DNA of 64,000 bases, taken from contig NW_019775913.1 in the NCBI RefSeq assembly GCF_001039355.2, forward strand, positions 657,644-721,643, read 5' to 3'. Under the pieces are notes generated by a model. That model saw nothing but the letters and a program-made list of their open reading frames with translations, searched no databases and was not told where the DNA came from. Shown piece by piece: positions 27,401 to 41,600 of the stretch. Position 1 is the stretch's first letter; every line of letters starts with the position of its first letter. The position numbers and the translations under genes are program-made. Source of the DNA: Lingula anatina. Lineage: Eukaryota; Brachiopoda; Lingulata; Lingulida; Lingulidae.

Positions 27401-30400
27401 TTCAAATTAAAGTTTGTCCACAATGTGTCCATTAAATATAATTATCAACTGAATTTATGTTTCTTCAAATACTGCCCCATTTTTATATAAACCAAGATCA
27501 CTGGTAGATACAAATATGAAGAGTCAGAAAATAAAGAAACTTTCTAACATGTTATCTGACTGCAGAGACAAGTTAATGTTCTGCTTGCCACTCAAAGGAA
27601 ATACATGTCCACATTATTGATAACATGTCATGGTTTTCAACATGTGACATAAGACTGGGGATTTCTCACTTATTAAGGCTTTCATAACATACACCACTGT
27701 GCAGAATATGAACAGACACTTTTTCCATATCTTGAAAAGGAAAAATAATCATTTAAGTTTAAAGGTTAAGTTCAAACACAGCAAGACATACATGTTTATA
27801 TGTGTAACTCTGTTGCTCATTGAAAAAAATCAATTTTATACCCAGTAACTGCAAGAGTAGTGTACGCAATCACTGTAAAATAAATAAATAAATTGGCCCT
27901 ACCAACGCCATTTGTTAATTAGCAATATACCTAATAATAAGGACACCAACAGTCAAAGCCATTATATAATTATTTCAGCTGCATTAGATGTTCAAAAGGA
28001 GATAGAATGACCCTGCTTATTATATATAAGCAGCTTGTACAGTACTTTGGTTGACCTTAGCCAGTGAAAAACAAAGACCCCAAATCAACATTACTGTAAA
28101 AATTCAAGACCACTAATTTAAAACTCATGACATTATTACTACCATCACTGGACCTCCTTGTTAATTTCCTTTGGTTAATAAGTTGTAGCATGTTTTTAAA
28201 ATTATAAAAGTACCTTCCAGCAAATTCTGTGATCTACAGTACAGGTCACAAATGACGGTTATGACTAATGAAAGAAAAGAAGCCTTTCAAAATTAACATG
28301 GTTTTGTCATAAACTTGTGACTGAGAATTAATTACCCATGGAAACCTTAGAAATGCTTTGTCACATTGACCAAAGAAACAATGCCTTATCCTATTAAAAT
28401 AAAAAAACTGTATGATCTAAAAGAGACAGAGAGGCGGAGAGGAAAAAGCCATACTTAAAAAGATGTTTTTTCCTTTGAGTGCTTCAGCAGATTTTTCTCT
28501 AATGAATAGCACTGTTAAAAGATAAAGTATGTAAGCTGTCTTTAGAAATTATGTATCAGGAACAAAAAATGAAAAAAAAAATCTGCTGAAAACTTTTAAA
28601 GACCTAACTGAAAAGTGAAATACAACAAATCCCACCTCTCTCTTTCTCCATCTCTCTCTCTTTCTCTCTCATTCGCCATGATGCATATCAATGTGAACAT
28701 TTTCAAATCACATGAAATATTAAACTTTCAAAATACTACAGCATGCATGCACCAGAATCGGTGCAATTGGGTCATCCACACAACGCCAACATACTTGCAC
28801 TAGTATAACCCCATAGGTACAACTATGCAGGTTCCTAGAGAATAGCATACCACGCTGCCTTAGCTGTAACTGTCCTAATAGCACCTCAAGAGAATTTTAT
28901 CAGTGTGCTCTTAACACAGTGAGTGGAGATGAGAGGCTGTAAGCCAGTCTATCTATTCTCTGCAGAGTTTGCCACTGCAAGCGCTGCATGGGAACATAAC
29001 AGCCCATTACTGCCCCCTGGTGCTCAAAGTGACAGCTCCTTAGATTGGTTCATTTGATTATTCAACTTGAAGTCTGGGAAGTGGTAATCCAACAGGTAAA
29101 TAACCTGCACGAGCAGTGCTGGGATGAACAAAACAACTCAGTCAGTTGAATGAGAGAGACTTTAAACAATCATTAACACAAAGGTGGGCTTGTAAGACTT
29201 TTCCTTTTTTTCTCACATATTTTCAGATCAAATGCAGGGAATGGTGATGCAAAAAGGGCAGGAATAGGGTATATGAGAAAAGGCACTTAGAATCCGTTGG
29301 ACTGTAGGATCAAAGTTAGGAGAAAAGACAGTGCAAAGCAAGAAGACAGTGTTTGAAGATTGCTTGGGTAAAGGAATAAAAGCAGTGAGTACCACACAGC
29401 TTGTGAAAATTCACTGGGTTAGGAACATTTGTGGCCTGTGACTGCCCTGGGGCCAATACAAGAAAGGCAAAAATAGTGTGTGATTTTTGAAGTGAGCTGT
29501 TAAATTCTCTGTCACAGAAGGGAAAGAAATAAAAAACAGATAAAACATTCACCATCCAAGAACTGACAAGAAAATAATGGACAGTCAACATGAATATGTA
29601 CATTTGTGGAAGTTGGAGACTTTAATAAAAATGTCTGCGACGAACGGATTTTTGAATGACACAAACAATACATATGGAAACACTAGTGGACAGTACAATG
29701 ACCGGGCAGGACTCCTGTCACAGGTACTGCAGTTTGAGGTGACATGCTTTTTGGCATTTGGCATCCTTGTTATTATCCTTGGGATCATAGGTAATACTCT
29801 CTCCTTTATTGTTATCAACAGAGATTATAACAAAGGATCGACATTCTATTTCTTACAATATCTAGCAGTGTTGGACAACCTGCTGTTGATAACAATGTTT
29901 TTACAATACTCTGTTTTGGTGGGGCACCACTTTGAGTTCATGGACCAACGCTACATGGCAGTGAGGTTTTGTATCCTCACGCCCCTGGCCCTGTCAGCTC
30001 GCCTGCCCTCTGCCTGGTTAACAGTTGCCGTCACTATTGACAGGTATATAGCTGTGTGTCGGCCCCTTCAAGCCAAGGAATGGTGCACCATCCCTCGCGC
30101 CAGGAAAAGCATCATCACCATACTGCTACTGAGCATCGCCATCAGTCTGCCAAGATTCTTCGAATGCATTGGTTATGAATATTGCTTTTTACAGCCAGAG
30201 TGTCCCACAATACAGACAGTTCTGCTCTCAGATAAACACTATCAAAGTATATACCATGGTACCCTGTTTTGTTTCAGGGCTGTAATACCATTATTGATTC
30301 TTGTGGTGCTGAACTGTAAACTGGTCCGAGCTGTCCGAGAAAGGAACAGAAGAAGGACTGGAAATAACGTAAGAGTAGGAAGACAATCAGATAATGTTAC

Positions 30401-32577
30401 TCGGGTTGTTATAATAGTTATAACTGTATTTGCCATATGTGTTTTTCCATCAATATTTGTCCGCGCAATATGGCTGACCAGAGAGGAGTGGTCGCCAGGG
30501 ATGAATGCATTTTACCACTATTTCAATGTTCTGTCTGGTAATCTAATTATTATTAACTCTGCTGTAAATTTTATTATTTATGATGTAGCGAGCTCGGTGT
30601 TCAGAATGCAATGCCGACACCTTGTTTGTCGTAAGTGTGACGTGGACATGAATTTGATCATGGCAACTTCTACAGCAGAAACGGAGTTAATGAACGGTTA
30701 AGTTATTGATGAAATCCGTGACATAAAAAAAAAAACATTGTTTCATTGTAAGTTTGCTTTAAGAAAAGAGATGTACTGTACATACATATTTTTAAAAAAT
30801 TATTAGTTCAAACAACATGTCATGTACAAATACAAGAAAGTCCACAGTGGTTCTAAAACAAACATCGACTGCCAAGGCATGGATTTTATAGAAAGAAAAG
30901 ATACTTGAGCTGTCCTTCGTGAACAAGTTTTCTAAGTTCTCTCTCAAAAGAAAATCACAACCATCTCCAGAGAATTTTTGTTACTTGATTTCATTAACTA
31001 ATGTTAATCGATATTTGTTTTGGATCCTGTGTATTACAATTAAACCCCAGACACACCAGTAACTGTAATATAATTACCTTAACAAATCAACTTATACATA
31101 TTGAAAATGGATGTATACTTAGCTGCTGTATAAAGACCATACAATTATGTGTACAATGTTGTGGAATTACCTTAACTGATTCAATTAATAGGAATTCGGA
31201 GAGACTGATAATGCTAAGCCATTATACAGGGATCAATTTAAGTACCACGCAAAAAGAAAATTACGTATCATAAAGAGCATATAACCCGCTTGTAATGGAG
31301 CATAAAACTCAGATTATTTGTTCTTTGATGTCTAAATTCAACGCTAAAAATATAATGGCCTTTTTTATCGGCAGTTGTCTATAATTGTCCACAGCTCATA
31401 AATATGTATGAATGTAGCAGTTGAGTTGGGTGCATGTGGGACATGAACGCCAAGGAGAATCTGGCAATTCTCTTCACTGTTGTCAAAGAAATAATTAAAT
31501 GAAATGGACTATTTGTGCTTAATGTAAATATATCAGGACATTTTGAAATTAGAGTGCAAAAACATGCACAGCTGACACTGTAAGATAAAGCCAAATTTTG
31601 TGAAACGTGATAATGTGATTAGATAATTGTGCTTTCAAGTATTCAATCACATCACTATTATAATAAGAATGGATCAGCAAAACTTGCAAATTGATAATAG
31701 CCAGCTCATGTTTTTTTCTATCAACAGTAGACAAATGCTTACTAATTTACCTAATCTGTAAAATGATATCATAAAGCCATTAAGCACAAATTCATTGTAA
31801 GTTATTCTTTTAAAAAGTGCGCTATATTGTATATTAAATTGATATTGTCATGTAGTTTTTTGCTTGTTTTTTATCCACTCTTTTTTGTATAGTATTTAAG
31901 ACACAGGCCCCCTTAGTTAAGAAGTTCATACAAAAATTTACCTCAATAGTCTTGCACTGCTATAGTACATCTGTCAATCTGCATTTTGTAAAAAAACATA
32001 AATATAAAATAAAAAAGCGAAAAGAAAAAGTAACCATTGGCATCTCATTCTCACTTCAAATTACAAAATGTTGAGGGAAGTACCTGTTGGGGAAGGAAAA
32101 GTTTCTCTTATAAGTGATCAATTTTTAAAATTAAAACATTCCTTTTGAGTGGTAGCAACACAACTGAAAAGCAGACAACCTACTAGTTCTTTTCTATACA
32201 ATAAAAGCCCCAATTTGCTACATAAAAAATGTATTTTTAATGATTCCAATATTGGGTGTCTGAAAAATTAATAATTTTTCCGAAGTGAAATGACTGAGCC
32301 ATTACCCTGATACCCATTTTTGCCTCTGCAGAAGAATTTTGGCAGTTATATATTAAGGCAGCTTCTGTGTTTAGTTTAATGTACCTACAGTGGAACAAAT
32401 ACCATTCTAGCCTGTTGCATTTGCACTCAAAGAAAATGTGATAAATGATCTTTAACATGCTTGATTCAATGAGAAAAGAGGAAAAAACACATTTATGATC
32501 TATGATCTATAGAGTCTTGGCTTCATTCCACACACACAAAAAAAAATAAATAAATAAAAAATAATAATAATAAAAAA

Positions 32578-32620
<43 letters not shown>

Positions 32621-35600
32621 CAAAATGAGTTACAAATATGCAGGAGATTAGATTACAGTGGACAATAAGAGTGCGTGTACATACGTAAGTATGCATGTGT
32701 CATATTTAGTGTGCACATTCTGTGCATATATATAATGTATCCATTTGAAAGCATCCTTTTCCTACTACTGCATATGCCCAATAAAACTTCTTAAAGTGGA
32801 TTTTTGCATGTTGGTAGTATGAAGAATTAAAGCACTCCACATTTCTTTATATATTTTTTGGCTTGCAAACAAACTGGACAAAAAATCAATTGGTCACTTA
32901 GCCATATGTGTGATCAATTCCGAGTTGTCAATAATAAGGGGTCATTAAGGCTTAAGAAAATACCTATCAAACCATTAATGACCTTTGATGAAAACTACTT
33001 ACAGTATGACAATGGATTTTATTGCTGCGTTTAGAACTATCACATTTTCATGACTTGGTTACTTATTTTTTTTTTATTCATGAAACTTTAAAAAAATGAA
33101 GTTCTTATTTTTGGATATATACTATCAGTCAAATCTTCTAAAAGTGCAGGTGCGAAATCCTATATATTTAAAAAATGTTTTACTTCCATGTCATTAACCC
33201 TCCAAGGAGGCATTCTTTACAACACTGGTGTCATCTTACTTCTTTGTGGTTGGTTACCTACTGCCTGTTAGGAATTAATTGTCATTCAAAACCCTCGTGA
33301 CTGTCACCAAGTCTTTATCAGTCTTCAGCCTTTTACTTGGAAAATACAAGAGGCATATGTATACCTGCAAATACTTCAACAGAAACCGTTCAATTGGAAA
33401 GATGTAAAAATAGCTGATACCAAACAAGTCGAGAGCATAATAGCAAATTGGCCTGCAATCATGAACAGATACAGTGACATCTCAAAACAGGATAAACAAA
33501 GAAATGACAATATATTTAAGGCATTGGTTTGAAATGTAAGGGTTAATAAAGTTAAGCTTTATTTTTACAAACAAAACATATACCTTTCACCTACTCCTTA
33601 TGAAATAGCTTTGAGCTTGGGCTCACAGTAGGGGTTGATTACACTTGTTAATGCAATATACTAAAGCATGTTGAGAAGAATTTCATCTGCAGTTTGAAGA
33701 ACCATTTGAGAAGGACATTCCCAGCAGTTTTGGTGAAGCAGCTGACAAACCAAGTGCATTCAGTTTATACTTTATTACTATTGATTTGGCAAAGCGCGGG
33801 TTCCCTATCTCCATCACTCACCTGTTGGTGAGGTGCCAGGATGTTTAATTACACTGCGGGCGCATTCACACCAAGATAAGCCACAGCAAATGTTTTTCAC
33901 TTAACAGAACATCATCAGCCCATCCTTGATGTCATTTAAAAGAATAAGTGCTTGCCATGAGCAATTTCTTGTTTACATTTTCAGACCCACAGTTACATAT
34001 TTCAAGCTTCAGGAACAGGTTTGATAACTCCCTTGAATGACAGTAAATTTGATTATTCTTCTGTCAGATTATTTTTGATATTTACTTCACCAGTCTGGCC
34101 CATACAGACAGGAGCTTTGAAGATTTTCAGAAAAACAGGGAAGGCAAAAAATTCTGAGAGCCTTCAGCATATATTTTCTTTTACTTCTATTACAAGTAAT
34201 GATGATGATGATAGCCATGCAGTAAACAGAAAGATCAACTTCCAAGACAGCCAATTTCATACCAAACATTTTCTGAAATCCAGGCTTAGCCCTTTCAGGT
34301 AAGATTTCCACCCCCTTCCCTCCTCATAAAAAGGGGTTGTGAACCTCTCATCATCAATCAGTATCTAGTGCTAATATCCTGGCTCTAAGGCTGCATCTAG
34401 CACCCATTTTTCACCAAAATCATTCTAAGAAACACTTCAGGAGCCAAAAGGTATGTATGCAATAAAACAGCTTGGACACAGCAGGGAACCCCATGCTCCC
34501 CTCCCCCCCCAAACTGGCACCTGTCTAGCACAATTAACTGGAAGAGTACATCCTGGATGGGGGTATTATCTAACTATCTCATGGAGAAATCTAAAATGAT
34601 TTTTTTGTTAAAAAGTGCTGGATGCAGGACTTAAGGATCATTTCCAGACCCTTTTCGAACTAACTGTGGATCGATCTATCTCCGAGGGGATTTTCCCTAA
34701 ATTGCTATCAACTTAAGCGGCTTACATGTCTGTCATGCCTTGTGAAACTGCTAGGGGGTAATTAATTATCATTTAGCAGCTTCAGTAGGCATGCCAGACA
34801 TCAAAGCCACTTAAGCTGAAAGCAATTTAACTAGAAACCGTAGATGGACCTATCCTGCTAGATCGATCTAGGTATGGGAACCCAGTCTAACTGTATGTGT
34901 AGATCAGTTTGGCTCTCTGATGCTATTCATCAGCATACTGTGGGTTATTCAGCACCTCCTTTGATATTGACAGACATCATCACAGATTGGAAAACAGCAG
35001 ACTAATGCCAATCATTGGATTGCCACCATAAGTTAAATGGATTCATCCCAAGATAAACGGGTTCTTAATTTATCATATTCAAAATTGCTTAATATTTCAT
35101 TTTTTATTTCTTAGAGCAATTTATTTTATCACTGACGCTCAAAAGGTACAAGGCTAACTACATTGTTTGGTTTTAAGTTTGGTCTAGCAACCAACTGATC
35201 TCTTCTAAGAAGTCATGGTCATTGACTTAGATAGAGTAAAGAAACTTTTCAGAAAGAGAGTTTCAAATTCATGTGAACTTTAGTTACGTGCACAATGCTT
35301 GTGAACAATGTTGCTTTGGTTGGTTCTAATGTCATTACTCAGACATATCCAAAGCTCCGCACACAGGAAACTGTAAATGTCAGATTGGTTAATGCGCTGT
35401 TCAGTCACGCTAACCTAAACATAAAAGCATCACCAGTTTTTCCCTTGCTTTTTTTTATAAAAACTTACAATCAACCTTTCTTATCTTTGTCCCTGCCTAT
35501 GGCAAGCAAATAATGCTGACATCTTTAAGTAAAATGTCATCTCTGGCCTTCTGGGCATACTATTTCTTTGAAAAAGAAAACAGAAAGAAATGTACTAATA

Positions 35601-38600
35601 GGCTCAATACATAATATAGAGATTCCATAATACAATTATCAATACATCACAATATACACACTATGCCAGAACCACACCTATGTGTATCATAATTAACTAA
35701 TTACTTCAACATATAGATGATATCAATAATTTGTTGAACATATTTTGTATAATGAGAATATCAAATATGTATTTAACTCCACCATCTTTGCTTACAGTTT
35801 AAGCATTAGTCTAGCAAAATTATTCTATCTGGCACTATCATATAATTATTACACCAATGAAAAATACTGCCAAGATCAAAGCACTCACCAGATTTAATTC
35901 ACGTTTTCATTTTAGTTTCTATAAAATTCAGGTATTGACCAGGTATTGAAGTCAGATATGAGCACAATACATCCATTACTTCCCAACAGAAGTAACTTTA
36001 TATCCTTATGCTGCAAATTATTAAAAGAATCTAAAACAACATGATTATTCAACTAAAGCCAAAATTCTTATTGCATGCCACTTGTGCTTGAGAAAAACTA
36101 TCTATTTAATTAAAAATCAATGACACAACAGTCACAGTGACCCAGTTCTTATTATCTTGTTGCACAATAATGTATGAAAATTTGCAAAAGTGAATCACAC
36201 TATAGAAAACATAAATATTCTTAAAAGTTGCATTAATGCGCATGTACAGTCTATTGCATGCATGTATAAAAACCATTTATTGTAAAACTACACTATTTCT
36301 GAGGACAGAACTGGTTCTAGCTAGTATTGATGTGTAATAGCTGTGCATGTTTTTTTGCAGAGAATCAAACCTGTAACTAATGTACCTGGTAATTGTTGTT
36401 TTGCTAAAACATTGGTTTTAAAAATCCTGGCTATTTTATATATAAGAGTACACCTCAGTCTGACTTAAATGACAAAACAGTAGTTGGAATACTGGATTAG
36501 TGATGGAAAAAGTCTGTCAATGAATATTCTGTAAGGTTATTGGCATAGTGAGCCATATACATTATTCCATAATGAGTTTTGTTTGGGAGATGTATTGTGT
36601 CGTAGATGAAAAACAGAAAAAGATGTAAAAATGAGATCATGCCTGGCAGGCAGTGTGATAAAAATGGTATCATGGGAAATACAGATGATACGTCATTGCA
36701 GCAGTGTGCTGATTAACATTCTTGAGGGGATAGAGGTGCAAAAATATTAACAACAGCAAATTAAATCATGCTTAAACATGTCAGGTGGATAAAAACTCTT
36801 AAACTTAAAACCTTTAACTTCTCACTCTTAAAAAAAAATGGAGGTTTACATCATACTTTTTCCTGGTGTTGCTCATAACACAAAATGTTTTGACTCAACT
36901 GCACTACCAGCATAATTTTGATGTGCAACACAAAATGATCATCAAAGTATGCGCCATACCAGAATTATGCCCTGAGGGCTCCTGAATCAACTAGCCTTCT
37001 TCCTGCCACCAATCCAGCTAATAATCACTTTTTCAATAAGCATGGGCCAACCCACCTTACCTCTGAGGACAATGACAAGGTTCATCAAAATACCAAAAAT
37101 TAGGATTTTCATTCATCTAATTATTCAAAAATGCATCTGTCTTTTTGCTGATAAAAATAAAAATCCCATCAAATATATAAAATACCAGAACTAATTTTTC
37201 TACACATATGTACCTCGGGGCCTTTATTGTCAATTGAACAGGTTTTTATTTTGAAGTGAGATAGCAAGTGTTATGGGGGTAAAGCTTCATCCCTGAACAA
37301 GATCTTTTCATACAAATTATCACAGGTGATGTGTATGGGCTTCAAATACGTGCTGTCATTTTGGTTCAAATGTTTTTGTCATCAGCTGAGACTGCAAATA
37401 CATTTGTCAACAGCTGAGACTGTGACTCTGAGAGCAAACAACAAAATTTGTTTTTCAAAAATTTGGGAGGGTATGTTACTGGCATAGAGATCAATAGATT
37501 TACACCTACATACTCAAACACACATACATATACACCCACATATACCCACTCATAACCAGACATACCCCCCAGGCTCAAACTTTACACTTTAACGATACAG
37601 TCTGTACACTACGATGTTCTTACAATCAATTATGCTTAAGGGGTTATTACTCCAGCCCTTTCACAATCAGTTCACAATGATAGCGTGACAAAAATTCAAA
37701 TGAAAACAAGACATGATGATAAGTGCCGATTTCATGAAGATGATTATCAGAAGGTATAAAAGACTATTGGCGCAATGACACCTGCTAACAGTTTTAATAT
37801 CAAAATGGCCATGAACAAACAATGTGACAATTGCGACTTGTTATTTTCCAAAAGATGGATGGCTATGATGATATAATGAGTGTGGTTTTCCCTGAACTGT
37901 TCTGTCCTACAATGACAGACATGACATTTCCTGGTGGCAAGACCACATTAAAGTATGACAAAACCAATGGAAATTTGTTTCTCTGAATAACAAATAAAAA
38001 GAAAAAGAAACAAGGAGGAAATAACAAAATAGGCTACTGTCAATTCTGATGCAAAAGTACATTATGTTAAACTGCAAATTCAACATCAAATTTTAATTAT
38101 GCTCAACAGGTAATACCAATGTAAGTAAAATGTGAAANAGACGCAGGTGATGGCAATATGTACAGACACATCTGTGTCTGTACATAAAAAGTGAAAAAGT
38201 TTTCAATGTGTCTTTATTCCATATTAATTGAACCCAACCTTTTCTATCAATATTTCAACTTGAAAATTTCTGGTTATAAAATAAAATTCTATAAATTTAA
38301 AGAATAACAAAAACAGCTCATGAGCAAGAAAGCCATCTCATTGCACCAGTTCAAACATGCAGATTTTCCATGCAGTAAGGTTCCTAAGGACAGCACTGTG
38401 GGCAAATATCTCCCATTTCAACTCCTCCAGGAATGCGCATGACCTCAGGATACGCATCTTCCTTGCGTAGAATCAATGAAACGAGCACCTGCTGGGGAGC
38501 CATAGCAAAACAGCTGCATGTTGAAACAACCCGCTTCATTCAACCTTGCATCATTTCACCTTCCTGTTGCTTAATTACACTCAAATTAGACAGTTTTGGG

Positions 38601-41600
38601 ACTCCACCTTCTGCGAGTTAAATTTCTAGTATAAAATCAGGCCTATAGCCAGCAATTTCAAAGAGTTTTTTCCCTGTGGAGGTGCACTTGTTATCCCCTT
38701 TGTTGACAAAATATGAGAGATGCATAGAAAACTATTCACATTGTATTTTACTACATCATTTTACTCACAAGCCATATTTTCTAGCCTAAGGTAGATTTGT
38801 TTGTGACTTAACAGCAAATTGATGGAGAAATAAATTCAAAATCCCTGCTAAATCTCCCCAACAGACCAGGATAAACTGTATGAAGAAATCAACTGGATTT
38901 CACATGGAGATGAAAATTAACCATCACATAGTGTGACAGGGAGTATTTATTTAAAAATCTTTTTTTCCATCAACTTTGTCACACATTACTATATTGCATG
39001 TGGAATTGTTGAAAGAAAACCAATAACTGACATGTCAATCAAAATACTCGCACACAGTAACCATATTATAACTCGGAGAGCAGACAGAGAATCTATAGTA
39101 ATTGTGTCTTGAAAATTAGGAGAAATAAGAATGATCCAACAGAGTGAAAATTATGTAAACATGGACTAATAATAACAAAGAACAGATTATATTATGAGAA
39201 CTAGACAAACAATTAAGCTTACTTGATCTCCAGAAAACAAATCTGAGACCTTGGGAGAGTTCAATAGGTTATAAATGCCTACATTAGGCAAAATAGCTTT
39301 TCCCCCTCTTAACTTTCATTTAAAATACTTATCTTAATGTAAATGCAACAAAAATAACCAGTTTTAGAGTATAAAAAACATTCTTTGTTGTTTTATTTAC
39401 CTACACCCTACATGCTTCTGTATACAACAGAAAGTGTTGCGTGTCAATTTAGCTGCTTTGTAAATTGGTGTGAAACGGTGATGGATTTCTGATATAATTC
39501 TGCGCTATCTAAAATATTGCCAGTTGCAATTACAATTTGGCACCACATTCCAGTTACAATGTTTAATTAAAAATAGGCCTTTTTTCCTTTTTACTGATAA
39601 AATATGTGAAGTAAGCCTATCAAGAAAATTTACCTGCACCAATTTGTTGGATTTGTTGTTGTGATTAAATAGTCATTAAAAGGGTGTTGATGTGTGTTCA
39701 GGTGAGAGAAATTTGTTTGAAATCGATATTACAGTTGGCAGTGAAAATGCAGCTGTTATGTCATCAGCTTGAATAAGTTAATACATTATGATGTAATTTT
39801 CATATGACAGCATTATCACATAGCCTGACTGTTTATTGCAGCATATTTATCTGAATAGTTATCAAAAGGGATAATGAAAAAACCTGACATATTGAAAACC
39901 CAATAAAACATGTATTAAAGTGGCCCATTCACAAACTCATCCAAGAGATGTACCCTGAGAGGCTTCTAGGTTCCAAATTTGTTGGCAATACCAGTAGCCT
40001 GCTCTCTGCTCTCATTTTTTTCCCAAAAACTTCTCAATGGACAATCCAGACATGTGCACAGAGAAATACATGTGAATATCTAGTGAAAATAACTGTGGTG
40101 ACTCTGTGGCCCAAGGCTATTGTGGCAATGGTACCGAAACAGGTGGAGCAGACACAGACCAGTTTGGCCTGACCAGCTTCACAGCTTCAGCACCAGCAGG
40201 GTAAGACCTAATCAAAACATGCAACCTCGTTGGAAATGTTTATTTATAAATGAAAAATAAAGTTGGATGATTGCCCTTCAAATTTAAACTGTTGAGGATG
40301 AAAAGCATGCTTATGATGTCTCAGCAAATCAAGATGTTATGGTGCCAAGATATAGAAGACACAAACATAACACTGGAGAATAAAGAGTCTGTAAAAAGAT
40401 GTACTTTAAGTCATTTTGTACATGAGAATTCTGATTTATCTGATGGAATTATTGCACCTTGAAAATAAAACACTGATCATCGCCCTCTTAAATAAATACC
40501 AATGCATTTTTGAAAAAGGAACTTTTCTGTTTCAAGTCTTTTATCAGACAGCCTAAATCCCGAAAATTTTGTTGGGTTTTATTCAAAGATTCTGTTTTTT
40601 TTTTTTTCAAATAACCCCCAGTTTAAAATTAAGCAGGTGAACTTTGCAGCACTGCAGTCTGCAGCTGAGACCTAGATTGTTCTCTCCAAGCCACCCATTG
40701 TGGCTCCTTAGGTGCCAGAGAGAGGGAATTTAAAAATAAACAGTTTAGAGATCTGCATTCAATGAACTTTGTGGGGAATCAATTACTGATGTAAAATGGC
40801 ATTCTTCACAAAATATTTTTTCTCAAATTATACCACAATCTAAATGATTATTTTAGTCAAACTGGGCAGTGGCAGGCTAAAAAAGGTACAAATGTGGACA
40901 CTTGCTAATGTTCACTACTTCATGCCTTTACAAGTAGCTTTTAAGAACCCTGAATTTGCTATTTGTGCCACTAAGGCCACATGCAGAACAGTGGACTAAC
41001 TAGTCTGTGGGTCAAATATGGTGACCCACTAAAAAGCTTGCTGTCTAATCTGCTAACAGACACTGAATAGATATCCCGTGGGGAAATATATTATTATTCA
41101 AATGTGTCAACCATATTTGAGCCTTTGACTAGTTAGTCCACTGTTCTGAATCGGGCCTAAAAGCAACATTTTCAGGAAAGATGAGTAACAAGAAAACCCC
41201 AGATGTATATCCAGCAATACCAATATTGACTTACAGGTCATCAACCCATATTTGGTCATGTCAACTCATGATTCTCAGATTCATTAGATTTTAATGGCTA
41301 TTATATTTATAATAATCTTTTGCCTTGGATTTTTATATTCATATCCACTGGAATATCTACTACAAGTGTCCACTGGAATATCTACTACAAGTGTCCACTG
41401 GAATATCTACTACGACTTCATCCCAAGGTAACAAGCTATCAACAAGGACTGTCTGTCACAGTGGAGCAAAGCAATTAATGTTATCACAATTGATTGAGCA
41501 AGTAATTAATTGTCTGTCTAGATTGCAATCAGAGGACCAGTATCTGAGGTGGTTATATAATAGGGACCAATCTTGTAATTACAGACCTTGGCTTTATATT

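Larger units (their letters stand above)
13736..29226. other. Left half of the 40.3-kb intron (antisense to GPCR)
   Basis: No protein-coding exon of the host gene is seen. It contains the hairpin at 20389-20493, the family II MITE at 24050-24250, poly-C/(CA)n at 22762-22820, small tandem repeats (22993-23072; 24419-24501), a dispersed repeat at 25703-25836 and a possible promoter and first exon at 25275-25383. Several AT-rich blocks with many TAAT/ATTA cores (for example about 17400-17640 and 21560-21860) have the look of regulatory DNA, but this cannot be shown from one sequence. The 144-codon open frame at 24704-25138 has no family resemblance. Confidence 0.6.

Noticed and set aside
40106-40203. 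Plus-strand open stretch reading ...GYCGNGTETGGADTDQFG... ending at a GTAAGA donor-like site
   Set aside because: Looks mildly exon-like (about 38 codons, donor at the end), but the upstream acceptor is weak, no family is recognisable, and it lies in the long intron with no partner exon found.
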